Assembly (NCBI RefSeq): GCF_002127655.1
Contig: NZ_NEHB01000004.1
Coordinates: 62,298-126,297 of the forward strand
Reading direction: 5' to 3'
DNA from: Janthinobacterium sp. GW456P
GTDB taxonomy: Bacteria > Pseudomonadota > Gammaproteobacteria > Burkholderiales > Burkholderiaceae_D
DNA: 64,000 nt
Positions 54,034 through 64,000 of this stretch are shown piece by piece; within the stretch, counting starts at the first letter, position 1; each line of letters starts with the position of its first letter. The notes under the pieces were generated by a model. That model saw only the letters and a list, made by a program, of their open reading frames with translations. It was not told where the DNA came from and made no database searches. The position numbers and the translations under genes were made by a program.

Positions 54034-54161
54034 GCTAAGCCTTTTTAGCTCGCAATTCCCCATACGCGTGATCGCGTAGCCGACGTTCCCCTTCTTTCGT
54101 GCCAGTCATCGCGACTGGCGGTGCCTGCACGCGCAGGCTACACGTCCGCATGCGGACGACA
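54034..54161 (+). promoter_or_regulatory. Structured leader of rsgA with five consecutive hairpins
   Basis: In 128 nt there are five short near-perfect inverted repeats: GCTAA/TTAGC (54034-54049), ACGCG/CGCGT (54064-54077), GCCAGTC/GACTGGC (54101-54119), GCCTGC/GCAGGC (54123-54138) and GTCCGC/GCGGAC (54144-54157). The last ends about 24 nt before the rsgA ATG, which has only a weak ribosome site (TTGGAATT). The layout looks like a 5' regulatory RNA, but no known riboswitch was recognised. The other parts of the gap (53833-53979) hold a REP copy and a small hairpin GCGGC/GCCGC at 53924-53937. Confidence 0.55.
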
Positions 54162-54181
54162 GAATTTGGAATTACGCTACC

Positions 54182-55246
54182 ATGATCGCATTCGATTTTG
54201 CGCAACTACGCCGTATCGGGCTGCAGCAGGCTATCGCCGGCGCAGCCACCCAACTCGACATCTGTTCCCCCGCCGCGCAGCTGATGCGCGTTTGCGCCGT
54301 GCACCGCGACAGCATCGGGGTGCACGACGGCAGCCTGGAACAGCCGGCGCAGATCCTGCCGCGCCTGCTGCACGCACTGCTGGAACACGACACCACCCTT
54401 GCTGTCGGCGACTGGGTCGCCGCCGAACCCGATCTTCACGGCACGCTGTGGATAACGGCGCACTTATCCCCAGTCACGCAGATCGCGCGGCGCGGCAATG
54501 ACGGCCGGCGCCAGGTGCTGGCCAGGAATGTCGATACGGCCCTGCTGGTGATGGGACTGGACGAGGATTTTAATGCGCGCCGCCTGGAGCGTTATCTGGC
54601 CATCGTGCTGGCGGCGCACGTAACGCCCGTGGTGGTGCTGAGCAAGGCCGACGTGGCCGACGACGTGCCGGGCAAGCTGGCGCTGCTGAAACAGCGCCTG
54701 CCGCCCCACGTACCCCGCTTTGCCATCGATACGCGCCATGCGTATGACGTGGCCATCCTGGAACCCTGGCTGGGCGCCGGCCAGACCCTGGTGCTGCTCG
54801 GTTCATCGGGCGCGGGCAAGTCCAGCCTGACCAATACCTTGTCTGCGGCGGATCAAGCAACCAACGGCGTGCGCCATGGCGACGGCCGCGGCCGGCATAC
54901 GACGACGGCCCGTTCGCTGCACCTGTGCGCCAGCGGCGCCTGCATCATCGACACGCCGGGCTTGCGCAGCTGGCGCGCCGATGCCGATGCGCAAACCCTG
55001 GCCGCCACCTTCGACGACATCGCGGCGCTGGCGGCAACGTGCCAGTTCCGCGATTGCCAGCATGCCAGCGAGCCCGGTTGCCAAGTGCGCGGCGCCGTCG
55101 AGGCGGACCGCCTGCGCAATTATCACAAGCTGCTGCGCGACGCCCGGCGCAGCGAGGAAACGCCGCTCGAGCGCATCGCCGCGCGCGCCAAGTGGAAGAC
55201 GATATTGAAGGCCGGACTGGAAAGGGGCAAGGACAAGCGCCGTTAA
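54182..55246 (+). CDS. rsgA: Ribosome small-subunit GTPase RsgA (circularly permuted GTPase)
   Basis: GTPase of 354 residues. An N-terminal OB-like part is followed by the permuted G domain: G4 VVLSKADV near 154, then G1/Walker A GSSGAGKSSLTNTL near 206, and G3 DTPGLRSW. A zinc-knuckle near 287-300 (CQFRDCQHASEPGC) and a basic C terminus complete the RsgA plan. RsgA checks the decoding centre of the 30S subunit during maturation. The sequence is divergent, with an Arg/His-rich G2 loop (GDGRGRHTTTA). It sits behind an unusual leader and ends at a bidirectional terminator shared with the atp operon. Confidence 0.88.
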   Translation: MIAFDFAQLRRIGLQQAIAGAATQLDICSPAAQLMRVCAVHRDSIGVHDGSLEQPAQILPRLLHALLEHDTTLAVGDWVAAEPDLHGTLWITAHLSPVTQIARRGNDGRRQVLARNVDTALLVMGLDEDFNARRLERYLAIVLAAHVTPVVVLSKADVADDVPGKLALLKQRLPPHVPRFAIDTRHAYDVAILEPWLGAGQTLVLLGSSGAGKSSLTNTLSAADQATNGVRHGDGRGRHTTTARSLHLCASGACIIDTPGLRSWRADADAQTLAATFDDIAALAATCQFRDCQHASEPGCQVRGAVEADRLRNYHKLLRDARRSEETPLERIAARAKWKTILKAGLERGKDKRR

Positions 55247-55255
55247 TTTCTGATG

Positions 55256-55286
55256 AAAAAAAAGGCAGCCCGCAGGCTGCCTTTTT
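55256..55286. terminator. Bidirectional terminator between rsgA and atpC
   Basis: AAGGCAGCC and GGCTGCCTT form a perfect 9-bp stem with loop CGCA, flanked by a run of A on one side and five T on the other, so it can terminate both rsgA and the atp operon. Confidence 0.93.
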
Positions 55287-55307
55287 GTCTTACTGCGTGC
55301 GAGCAAA

Positions 55308-55727
55308 TTAATGCTTGCGCAGCTTCTGGATCGCTGCCAGCTGCGCAATCGCGCTGGCCAGCTCGGCTTGCGCTTGCGCGTAGTCGATGCCCGAATCCTT
55401 GTTGTGGATATTTTCTTCCGCCAACTTCTTCGCTTCCAGCGCTTTCGCTTCGTCAAGGTCGTGACCGCGGATCGCGGTATCGGCCAGGACGGTCACGGTA
55501 TCCGGTTGCACTTCCAGCAGGCCGCCGGCAACGAAGACGAACTCTTCTTCAGCCTGGCCGACTACCTTGATGCGGACCGCGCCCGGACGGATGCGGGTAA
55601 TCAAAGGCGTGTGGCGTGGGTAGATACCCAGCTCGCCCTGCTCACCCGGCAACGCGACGAATTCTGCTTCGCCTGAAAAAATCAGTTCTTCAGCGGAAAC
55701 CACGTCAACGTGAATTGTGTGTGCCAT
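55308..55727 (-). CDS. atpC: ATP synthase epsilon subunit
   Basis: F1 central-stalk subunit of 139 residues. [20 protein letters not shown] begins the beta-sandwich, with [16 protein letters not shown] and [20 protein letters not shown]; the C-terminal helical hairpin ([15 protein letters not shown]) can act as a regulatory inhibitor of hydrolysis. It is the last gene of the operon, separated from atpD by a strong hairpin. Confidence 0.96.
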   Translation of the reverse strand: MAHTIHVDVVSAEELIFSGEAEFVALPGEQGELGIYPRHTPLITRIRPGAVRIKVVGQAEEEFVFVAGGLLEVQPDTVTVLADTAIRGHDLDEAKALEAKKLAEENIHNKDSGIDYAQAQAELASAIAQLAAIQKLRKH

Positions 55728-55748
55728 GTGTGTCCTATCGGGTTGAAG

Positions 55749-55774
55749 AACCCCGCCTTCTGAGGGGCGGGGTT
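55749..55774 (-). promoter_or_regulatory. Intercistronic hairpin between atpD and atpC
   Basis: AACCCCGCC and GGCGGGGTT form a perfect 9-bp stem with an 8-nt loop in the 62-bp gap, on the transcript between atpD and atpC. There is no T run. It would shield the atpD 3' end or lower atpC expression, since epsilon is needed once per three beta subunits. Confidence 0.6.
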
Positions 55775-55789
55775 AGGCCCAGACTTAAC

Positions 55790-58095
<2,306 letters not shown>

Positions 58096-58120
58096 GAGTC
58101 CTTACTCCTTCTGCGCGTAG

Positions 58121-58150
58121 GGCGGCGCCTCGCTCGAGGCGGGCGCCGCC
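58121..58150 (-). promoter_or_regulatory. Intercistronic hairpin between atpA and atpG
   Basis: GGCGGCGCC and GGCGCCGCC form a perfect 9-bp outer stem, and inside it GCCTCG/CGAGGC can pair as an inner extension with a bulge. The hairpin fills most of the 62-bp gap and has no T run, so it is more likely a stability or translation element than a terminator. Confidence 0.6.
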
Positions 58151-58157
58151 TGGCCGC

Positions 58158-59699
58158 TTAATATGCGCCGGATTTCTTGAAATCAGCAATGGCCGCCGAC
58201 AGAGTTGCTTCGCTGTCTTTGTCGAGTTGCTTGGTTTCTTCGATCTTGGCCAGCAGAGCAGCTTGCTTGGTCTTCATGTAAGCGTGGACACCAGCTTCGA
58301 ACGACAGCACTTGCTTGACTGGCACGTCGTCCATGAAGCCTTTGTTCACCGAGAACAGCGATACGGCCATCAGCGAGATCGACAGTGGCGAGTACTGGGC
58401 TTGCTTGAGCAATTCCGTCACGCGCGCACCACGGTCCAGCTGCTTGCGGGTCGATTCATCGAGGTCCGAAGCGAACTGCGCAAACGCGGCCAGTTCACGG
58501 TACTGCGCCAAGTCGGTACGGATACCGCCGGACAGGTTTTTGATGACCTTGGTCTGGGCGGCGCCACCGACGCGCGATACGGAAATACCGGCGTTAATTG
58601 CAGGACGGATACCGGCGTTGAACAGCGAGGTTTCCAGGAAGATCTGACCGTCGGTAATCGAAATCACGTTGGTTGGCACGAATGCGGACACGTCGCCAGC
58701 TTGCGTTTCAATGATCGGCAGTGCCGTCAGGGAACCGGTCTTGCCTTTGACGGCGCCGTCGGTGAACTTCTCGACGTAGTCGGCGTTCACGCGTGCTGCG
58801 CGTTCCAGCAGGCGGCTGTGCAGGTAGAACACGTCGCCTGGGTACGCTTCGCGACCTGGTGGACGGCGCAGCAGCAGCGAGATTTGACGGTATGCAACAG
58901 CTTGTTTGGACAGATCATCGTAGACGATCAGTGCATCTTCACCGCGGTCACGGAAGTATTCGCCCATGGCGCAACCGGAGTACGGCGAGATGTATTGCAT
59001 GGCGGCCGATTCCGAAGCGGAAGCGGCGACAACGATGGTGTATTCCATCGCGCCGTGCTGTTCCAGCGAGCGCACAATGTTCTTGATCGACGAGGCTTTT
59101 TGGCCAATCGCGACGTAGATACATTTCATGCCCTGGCCTTTTTGATTGATGATCGCATCAATCGCCACGGCCGACTTGCCGGTTTGACGGTCGCCGATGA
59201 TCAGTTCGCGCTGGCCGCGGCCAACGGGAACCATCGCATCGATCGACTTCAGGCCGGTTTGCATCGGTTGCGACACGGACTCACGGGCGATCACGCCCGG
59301 GGCGATTTTTTCAATCGCGGCCGTCATTTTGGTCTCGATGGCGCCTTTGCCGTCGATCGGCTGGCCCAGCGCGTTGACTACGCGGCCGAGCAGCTCAGGA
59401 CCGACTGGCACTTCCAGAATGCGGCCGGTGCATTTCACCGTGTCGCCTTCGGAGATGTGCTCGTAGGCACCCAGAATCACGGAACCGACGGAGTCGCGTT
59501 CCAGATTCATGGCCAGGCCAAACGTGTTGCCTGGGAATTCCAGCATCTCGCCTTGCATCACGTCCGACAAACCGTGGATGCGGCAGATACCGTCGGCGAC
59601 GGAAATAACCGTGCCTTGATTACGCACTTCAGCGCCGCCGTCAAGACCTTGGATCCGGCTCTTGATCAACTCGCTGATTTCAGATGGGTTGAGTTGCAT
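58158..59699 (-). CDS. atpA: ATP synthase alpha subunit
   Basis: Non-catalytic nucleotide-binding F1 subunit of 513 residues. Walker [10 protein letters not shown] lies at 169-177, followed by ELIIGDRQ context and Walker [13 protein letters not shown]; the arginine finger lies in [31 protein letters not shown] is the conserved amphipathic N terminus that binds delta. It follows atpH by 78 bp. Length and spacing are normal. Confidence 0.98.
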   Translation of the reverse strand: MQLNPSEISELIKSRIQGLDGGAEVRNQGTVISVADGICRIHGLSDVMQGEMLEFPGNTFGLAMNLERDSVGSVILGAYEHISEGDTVKCTGRILEVPVGPELLGRVVNALGQPIDGKGAIETKMTAAIEKIAPGVIARESVSQPMQTGLKSIDAMVPVGRGQRELIIGDRQTGKSAVAIDAIINQKGQGMKCIYVAIGQKASSIKNIVRSLEQHGAMEYTIVVAASASESAAMQYISPYSGCAMGEYFRDRGEDALIVYDDLSKQAVAYRQISLLLRRPPGREAYPGDVFYLHSRLLERAARVNADYVEKFTDGAVKGKTGSLTALPIIETQAGDVSAFVPTNVISITDGQIFLETSLFNAGIRPAINAGISVSRVGGAAQTKVIKNLSGGIRTDLAQYRELAAFAQFASDLDESTRKQLDRGARVTELLKQAQYSPLSISLMAVSLFSVNKGFMDDVPVKQVLSFEAGVHAYMKTKQAALLAKIEETKQLDKDSEATLSAAIADFKKSGAY

Positions 59700-59777
59700 A
59701 CTAACTCCTAAAAGTGTTTCTCTCAGCTTGCGCGAGGGGTAAGGGTCTGTCTAAGCTGGCCTGCCGAAGCGCGTGTC

Positions 59778-60323
59778 TTACGACACCAGTGCAGCGTGCA
59801 GTTGCTGCAGCTTGGCGCGCACCGAGGTATCGAGCACTTGGTCGCCAACAACCACGCGCACGCCGCCGAGCAGCGATGGATCCACTGTGACGGCAGGGTT
59901 GAGCTTACGACTGAATTTCTTTTCCAGCGTTGCGACCAGCTCGGCCGTTTGGCCTTCGCTCAGATCGAAAGCGCTCGTGATCTCGGCGTCAGCCGCACCT
60001 TCCAGACCGTTTTTCAAGGCATGGAATTGCGCGCCGATTTCCGGCAGCAGGCTGATGCGGCCATTTTCGATCAACATCGTGACGAAGTTTTTGACTTCCT
60101 CATTGAGCGGCGATTTCAACAACGACAGGATGGTGGCGGCGACGTCGCTTTCCGAAACTTTCGGATTGCGCGCGTACGCCTGTACCTCGGGGTGGCTACC
60201 GATCTGTGCCAGTTCGGACACCAGCTCGGACCACGCCGCGAGGTTGCTTGACTCCTTACCAGCTTGGGCTACGCGGAACAAAGCTTCCGCGTAGGGACGG
60301 GCGACGGTTGCGAGTTCTGCCAT
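59778..60323 (-). CDS. atpH: ATP synthase delta subunit
   Basis: Peripheral-stalk subunit of 181 residues joining b to F1. [19 protein letters not shown] opens the N-terminal helical bundle, and [24 protein letters not shown] closes the C-terminal domain. It lies 2 bp downstream of atpF, so the two are translationally coupled. Confidence 0.95.
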   Translation of the reverse strand: MAELATVARPYAEALFRVAQAGKESSNLAAWSELVSELAQIGSHPEVQAYARNPKVSESDVAATILSLLKSPLNEEVKNFVTMLIENGRISLLPEIGAQFHALKNGLEGAADAEITSAFDLSEGQTAELVATLEKKFSRKLNPAVTVDPSLLGGVRVVVGDQVLDTSVRAKLQQLHAALVS

Positions 60324-60325
60324 GA

Positions 60326-60796
60326 TTACAGCTCGACAGCAAGACGCTGCAACATTTCGGCGTGAGCCGTAGCGTTAACTTCACGCTTCAAGATCTGCTC
60401 GGCACCCTTGACAGCCAGGTCAGCCACCTGAGCGCGCAATTGTTCGCGTGCTTTCGACAGTTGCTGTTCGGCGTCCGACTGGGCTTGCGCAACGATACGC
60501 GCAGCTTCAGCTTGTGCATTTTGCTTGATCTCTTCAGCAACCAGCTGCGCGCGCTTTTCAGCGTCCGCAACGCGTTGCGACGCTTCTTCACGTGCACTGT
60601 TCAATGCCTCTTGCGCACGCTTTTCAGCGACTGCCATCGAAGCCTGACCTTGATCGGCCGCAGCCAATCCATCCGCGATTCGTTTGGCACGCTCATCCAG
60701 CGCATTGTTCAGCGCTGGAAATACGAACTTCATCGAGAACCAGACCAACACCGCGAAGGTGATCATCTGGCCGATGAGCGACATATTGATGTCCAT
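60326..60796 (-). CDS. atpF: ATP synthase subunit b
   Basis: Peripheral-stalk subunit of 156 residues. One N-terminal membrane segment ([20 protein letters not shown]) precedes a long charged coiled coil ([20 protein letters not shown] onward) typical of b homodimers. Only one b gene is present, so a homodimer is expected. It is followed by atpH at 2 bp. Confidence 0.96.
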   Translation of the reverse strand: MDINMSLIGQMITFAVLVWFSMKFVFPALNNALDERAKRIADGLAAADQGQASMAVAEKRAQEALNSAREEASQRVADAEKRAQLVAEEIKQNAQAEAARIVAQAQSDAEQQLSKAREQLRAQVADLAVKGAEQILKREVNATAHAEMLQRLAVEL

Positions 60797-60839
60797 ACCT
60801 TTGCTCCTAACTAAAAGTTTCTCCTAGGGTTGGAGCGAA

Positions 60840-61127
<288 letters not shown>

Positions 61128-61177
61128 CTAAATTTAAAAACGAAAGATACTAAAAAAACAAAATATAAAGTCAATGA

Positions 61178-62008
<831 letters not shown>

Positions 62009-62038
62009 TCAGAGCTCAACAAGCCCCAAAACCAATGA

Positions 62039-62407
62039 TTAAACAGCGAGCAATGAAAACCAGTATGCTAAGGTTGCCACCGCGAAACCCAAGATCAGCC
62101 ATAACCAGGCGGCCGACTGAAACAACACCAGTGCCAATATAAACAGCACCGCTGTGATAAATATTTTCACCACTTCTGCGCGCAAATGCGCCCGGAATGC
62201 CTTATTGGCGTCGCTAGAACCGCGAACCACCAACAGGGCATACACCAGGCTACCGATGACTGCGATAGCGCCGCCGTATGCGGCGGACCAGCCTCTGACA
62301 CTGCCACCAAAAAACAGGGTAACCGTGGCAAAACTGATAGCGATTGCTAGCTGCAATGCAACTACTTTGTAGACTGGCTTGGCAATACTTTGTTGTGAAT
62401 CACTCAA
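62039..62407 (-). CDS. atpI: ATP synthase accessory protein I
   Basis: Membrane protein of 122 residues with four predicted helices (VALQLAIAISFATVTLFFGG, YGGAIAVIGSLVYALLV and so on), the first gene of the operon. AtpI assists c-ring assembly or Mg2+ supply; it is not part of the final enzyme. It is preceded by a strong sigma-70 promoter 43 bp upstream. Confidence 0.88.
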   Translation of the reverse strand: MSDSQQSIAKPVYKVVALQLAIAISFATVTLFFGGSVRGWSAAYGGAIAVIGSLVYALLVVRGSSDANKAFRAHLRAEVVKIFITAVLFILALVLFQSAAWLWLILGFAVATLAYWFSLLAV

Positions 62408-62449
62408 TTGCCAAGTTCCCAGAAAAATCTACACACGCAAAGACACGGG

Positions 62450-62479
62450 ATTATAGTTGGCTTTGATCTATAGAGTCAA
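62450..62479 (-). promoter_or_regulatory. Sigma-70 promoter of the atp operon
   Basis: TTGACT (62474-62479) and a perfect TATAAT (62450-62455) are separated by 18 bp on the minus strand, with an expected start near 62443, giving a leader of about 35 nt to atpI. The other part of the 281-bp gap to parB (62480-62688) shows no clear feature. Confidence 0.8.
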
Positions 62480-62688
62480 ACGTTGGTGCACCGCAGCAGG
62501 GCAATTGCTGCGTGAAACTGACGCTTTACCGACTATTCGCCGCCATTTGCACCACTATATGGCAAAGTCGCTTGTCTGGCCGCTTCCAGCCGTGTTATCA
62601 AGGAATCACGTGGTGCATCCGGAAAGCATGGCCAGTTTGTCCAGCCCGCTTCTCGGACCACTTTCCCGCCGCTAGGCTAACTTGCTAT

Positions 62689-63573
62689 TTAACCACGCAA
62701 GCGGGCCAATACACCATCGAGTACGTCAAGATCGGCAAAATCGATGACCAATTGGCCGCGGCCTTTGTTGCCCATTTTGAACACCACGGGCGTGGCCAGC
62801 GCATCGGACAGCTCTTCTTCCAGGCGCGCGATATCGCCCGACTTTTCCTTGTGCCGCGGCTCGACCGGGTTGGCCGCTTCCTCGAGCGTGCGGGTCACGA
62901 GCTTTTCCGTTTCGCGCACCGACAGGCGCTTGGCCACGACCTGGTTGGCCAGCGTAATCTGAGTGGCCGCATCGACGGCCAGCAATGCCCGCGCATGGCC
63001 CATGTCGATATCGCCGGCCATCAGCATGGTTTGCACGGGACTGGCCAGATTCATCAGGCGCAACAGGTTCGACACCGCGCTGCGCGAGCGTCCCAGCGCA
63101 GTGGCCGCTTGCTCATGCGTAAAACTGAAGTCGGCGATCAGGCGGTGTATGCCCTGCGCTTCTTCCAAAGGATTGAGGTCTTCGCGCTGGATGTTTTCGA
63201 TCAGCGCCATGGCCGCGGCGGCCAGGTCGTCCACATCGCGCACCAGCACCGGCACTTCCGTCAGGCCGGCCAGCTGCGAGGCGCGGAAACGGCGTTCGCC
63301 CGCGATGATTTCATATTTAACAAGTCCGCTCAGGGTATCCTGCCCGATCGGGCGCACCAGGATCGGCTGCATCAGCCCTTGCGCCTTGATCGAAGCCGCC
63401 AGTTCATTCAGGGCACCCTCATCCATGCGCGTGCGCGGCTGGTACTTGCCGGCTTGCATTTGTGATACGGGCAAGTTCGACGGTTGAGTCGTGTCCGGAC
63501 TGGCGAAATCACCGCCACCGCCCAACAGGGCGTCGAGTCCGCGACCCAGTCCTTTTAATTTTTTCGTAGCCAT
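62689..63573 (-). CDS. parB: Chromosome partitioning protein ParB
   Basis: CTP-dependent DNA clamp of 294 residues that loads at parS. KLKGLGRGLDALLGG is the ParA-stimulating N terminus, PRTRMDEGALNELAASIKA and GERRFRASQLAGL (CTP-binding C motif area) follow, then the helix-turn-helix FSFTHEQAATALGRSRSAVSN and a C-terminal dimer domain ending LDGVLARLRG. It is 64 bp downstream of parA in the same operon, just before the atp genes, as in most betaproteobacteria. Confidence 0.96.
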   Translation of the reverse strand: MATKKLKGLGRGLDALLGGGGDFASPDTTQPSNLPVSQMQAGKYQPRTRMDEGALNELAASIKAQGLMQPILVRPIGQDTLSGLVKYEIIAGERRFRASQLAGLTEVPVLVRDVDDLAAAAMALIENIQREDLNPLEEAQGIHRLIADFSFTHEQAATALGRSRSAVSNLLRLMNLASPVQTMLMAGDIDMGHARALLAVDAATQITLANQVVAKRLSVRETEKLVTRTLEEAANPVEPRHKEKSGDIARLEEELSDALATPVVFKMGNKGRGQLVIDFADLDVLDGVLARLRG

Positions 63574-63637
63574 GCTGTCCTAATCGTGTTTTCAGAGTAA
63601 GCGCTTACATCAAACTGTGCAGGCGCCCGCCTCTTGT

Positions 63638-64000
63638 TTACATATGTTTGATGCGCTCGACCATCTCGGCGCCGAAGGCGATATACGCCTGGGCGCCTTT
63701 CGAGCTGGGGTCGAAGGTCACGCCGGGCAAGCCGTACGACGGCGCTTCGGCCAGGCGCACGTTGCGCGGGATGATGGTATTGAAGACCTTGTCGCCGAAG
63801 TGCTGTTCCAGTTGCGCCGACACTTGTTGCGATAATGTCATGCGCGGATCGAACATCACGCGCAGCAAGCCGATGATCTTCAAATCCGGGTTCAGGTTCG
63901 CATGCACCTTCTTGATGGTGTTGACCAGGTCGGACAAGCCTTCCAGCGCGTAATACTCACACTGCATCGGAATGATCACGCCATGCGCGGCGCACAGGCC
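63638..64000 (-). CDS. parA: Chromosome partitioning ATPase ParA, C-terminal part (5' end outside window)
   Basis: The last 120 residues of ParA/Soj. IIPMQCEYYALEGLSDLVNT, then IIGLLRVMFDPRMTLSQQVS and NTIIPRNVRLAEAPSYGLP are diagnostic. The Walker motifs lie beyond the right edge. The frame is open at the edge (reading GLCAAHGV before the track start), so the gene continues outside. It drives origin segregation together with ParB. Confidence 0.95.
   Translation of the reverse strand, partial: GLCAAHGVIIPMQCEYYALEGLSDLVNTIKKVHANLNPDLKIIGLLRVMFDPRMTLSQQVSAQLEQHFGDKVFNTIIPRNVRLAEAPSYGLPGVTFDPSSKGAQAYIAFGAEMVERIKHM

Noticed and set aside
54101-54161. Guanidine-II (mini-ykkC) riboswitch before rsgA
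   Set aside because: Two adjacent hairpins resemble it in outline, but the loops are not ACGR and the downstream gene is not a guanidine-related gene.

Overview
The window looks like chromosomal DNA of a high-GC betaproteobacterium of the Oxalobacteraceae, close to Janthinobacterium, Duganella or Massilia. The reasons are the atpIBEFHAGDC operon directly downstream of parA/parB, the betaproteobacterial neighbourhood of argB, a HAD nucleotidase gene and slmA, a D-xylonate dehydratase very similar to the Caulobacter type, and GC-rich codon use throughout. The species call is inference. No rRNA, insertion sequence, prophage or CRISPR array was seen.

Layout. 1-7.5 kb: an acyl-CoA ligase (cut by the left edge), a complete LivGHMKF-type ABC importer, a small MmcQ/YjbR protein and a divergent PaaK-like ligase, probably one operon for uptake and CoA activation of an unidentified carboxylic acid. 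7.5-28 kb: mostly housekeeping and regulatory genes (hpt, nitronate monooxygenase, MBL hydrolase, a ribbon-helix-helix regulator, two PHB-depolymerase-family esterases, a hybrid histidine kinase with an HD-GYP response regulator, argB, tRNA-Thr, slmA, a pabB-pabC fusion, glutathione peroxidase, a gabD-type dehydrogenase, PPK2).

28-46.5 kb is a sugar island. On the minus strand lie xylX-xylB-xylD (Weimberg pathway), xylF-xylG-xylH (xylose ABC importer), xylR, an epimerase-like gene, then dgoK, an arabinonate/galactonate-type dehydratase, an SMP-30 lactonase and a KDPG/KDPGal aldolase. Divergently on the plus strand lie chvE-mmsA-mmsB, a second monosaccharide importer. Together they could import pentoses and hexoses, oxidise them to lactones and acids, and channel these either to 2-oxoglutarate semialdehyde (XylD/XylX) or to pyruvate plus glyceraldehyde 3-phosphate (dehydratase/DgoK/aldolase).

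46.5-53.2 kb is the most unusual region. It is a divergent cluster pairing polyamine enzymes (a multi-membrane-span aminopropyltransferase, an S-adenosylmethionine decarboxylase and a putatively Tat-exported flavin oxidoreductase) with membrane-associated proteins of unknown function (DUF350, an SPFH-SHOCT protein, a double DUF4178 protein and a Gly/Ser-tailed membrane peptide). It reads as a membrane- or envelope-linked polyamine system.

53.2-64 kb: a lipoprotein gene, then rsgA behind a leader with a 12-codon reading frame and five consecutive hairpins, then the ATP synthase operon (minus strand, with a clear sigma-70 promoter and two strong intercistronic hairpins), parB and the end of parA. 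Nine copies of a GTAG-headed REP element are scattered through the window, six of them as three inverted pairs.
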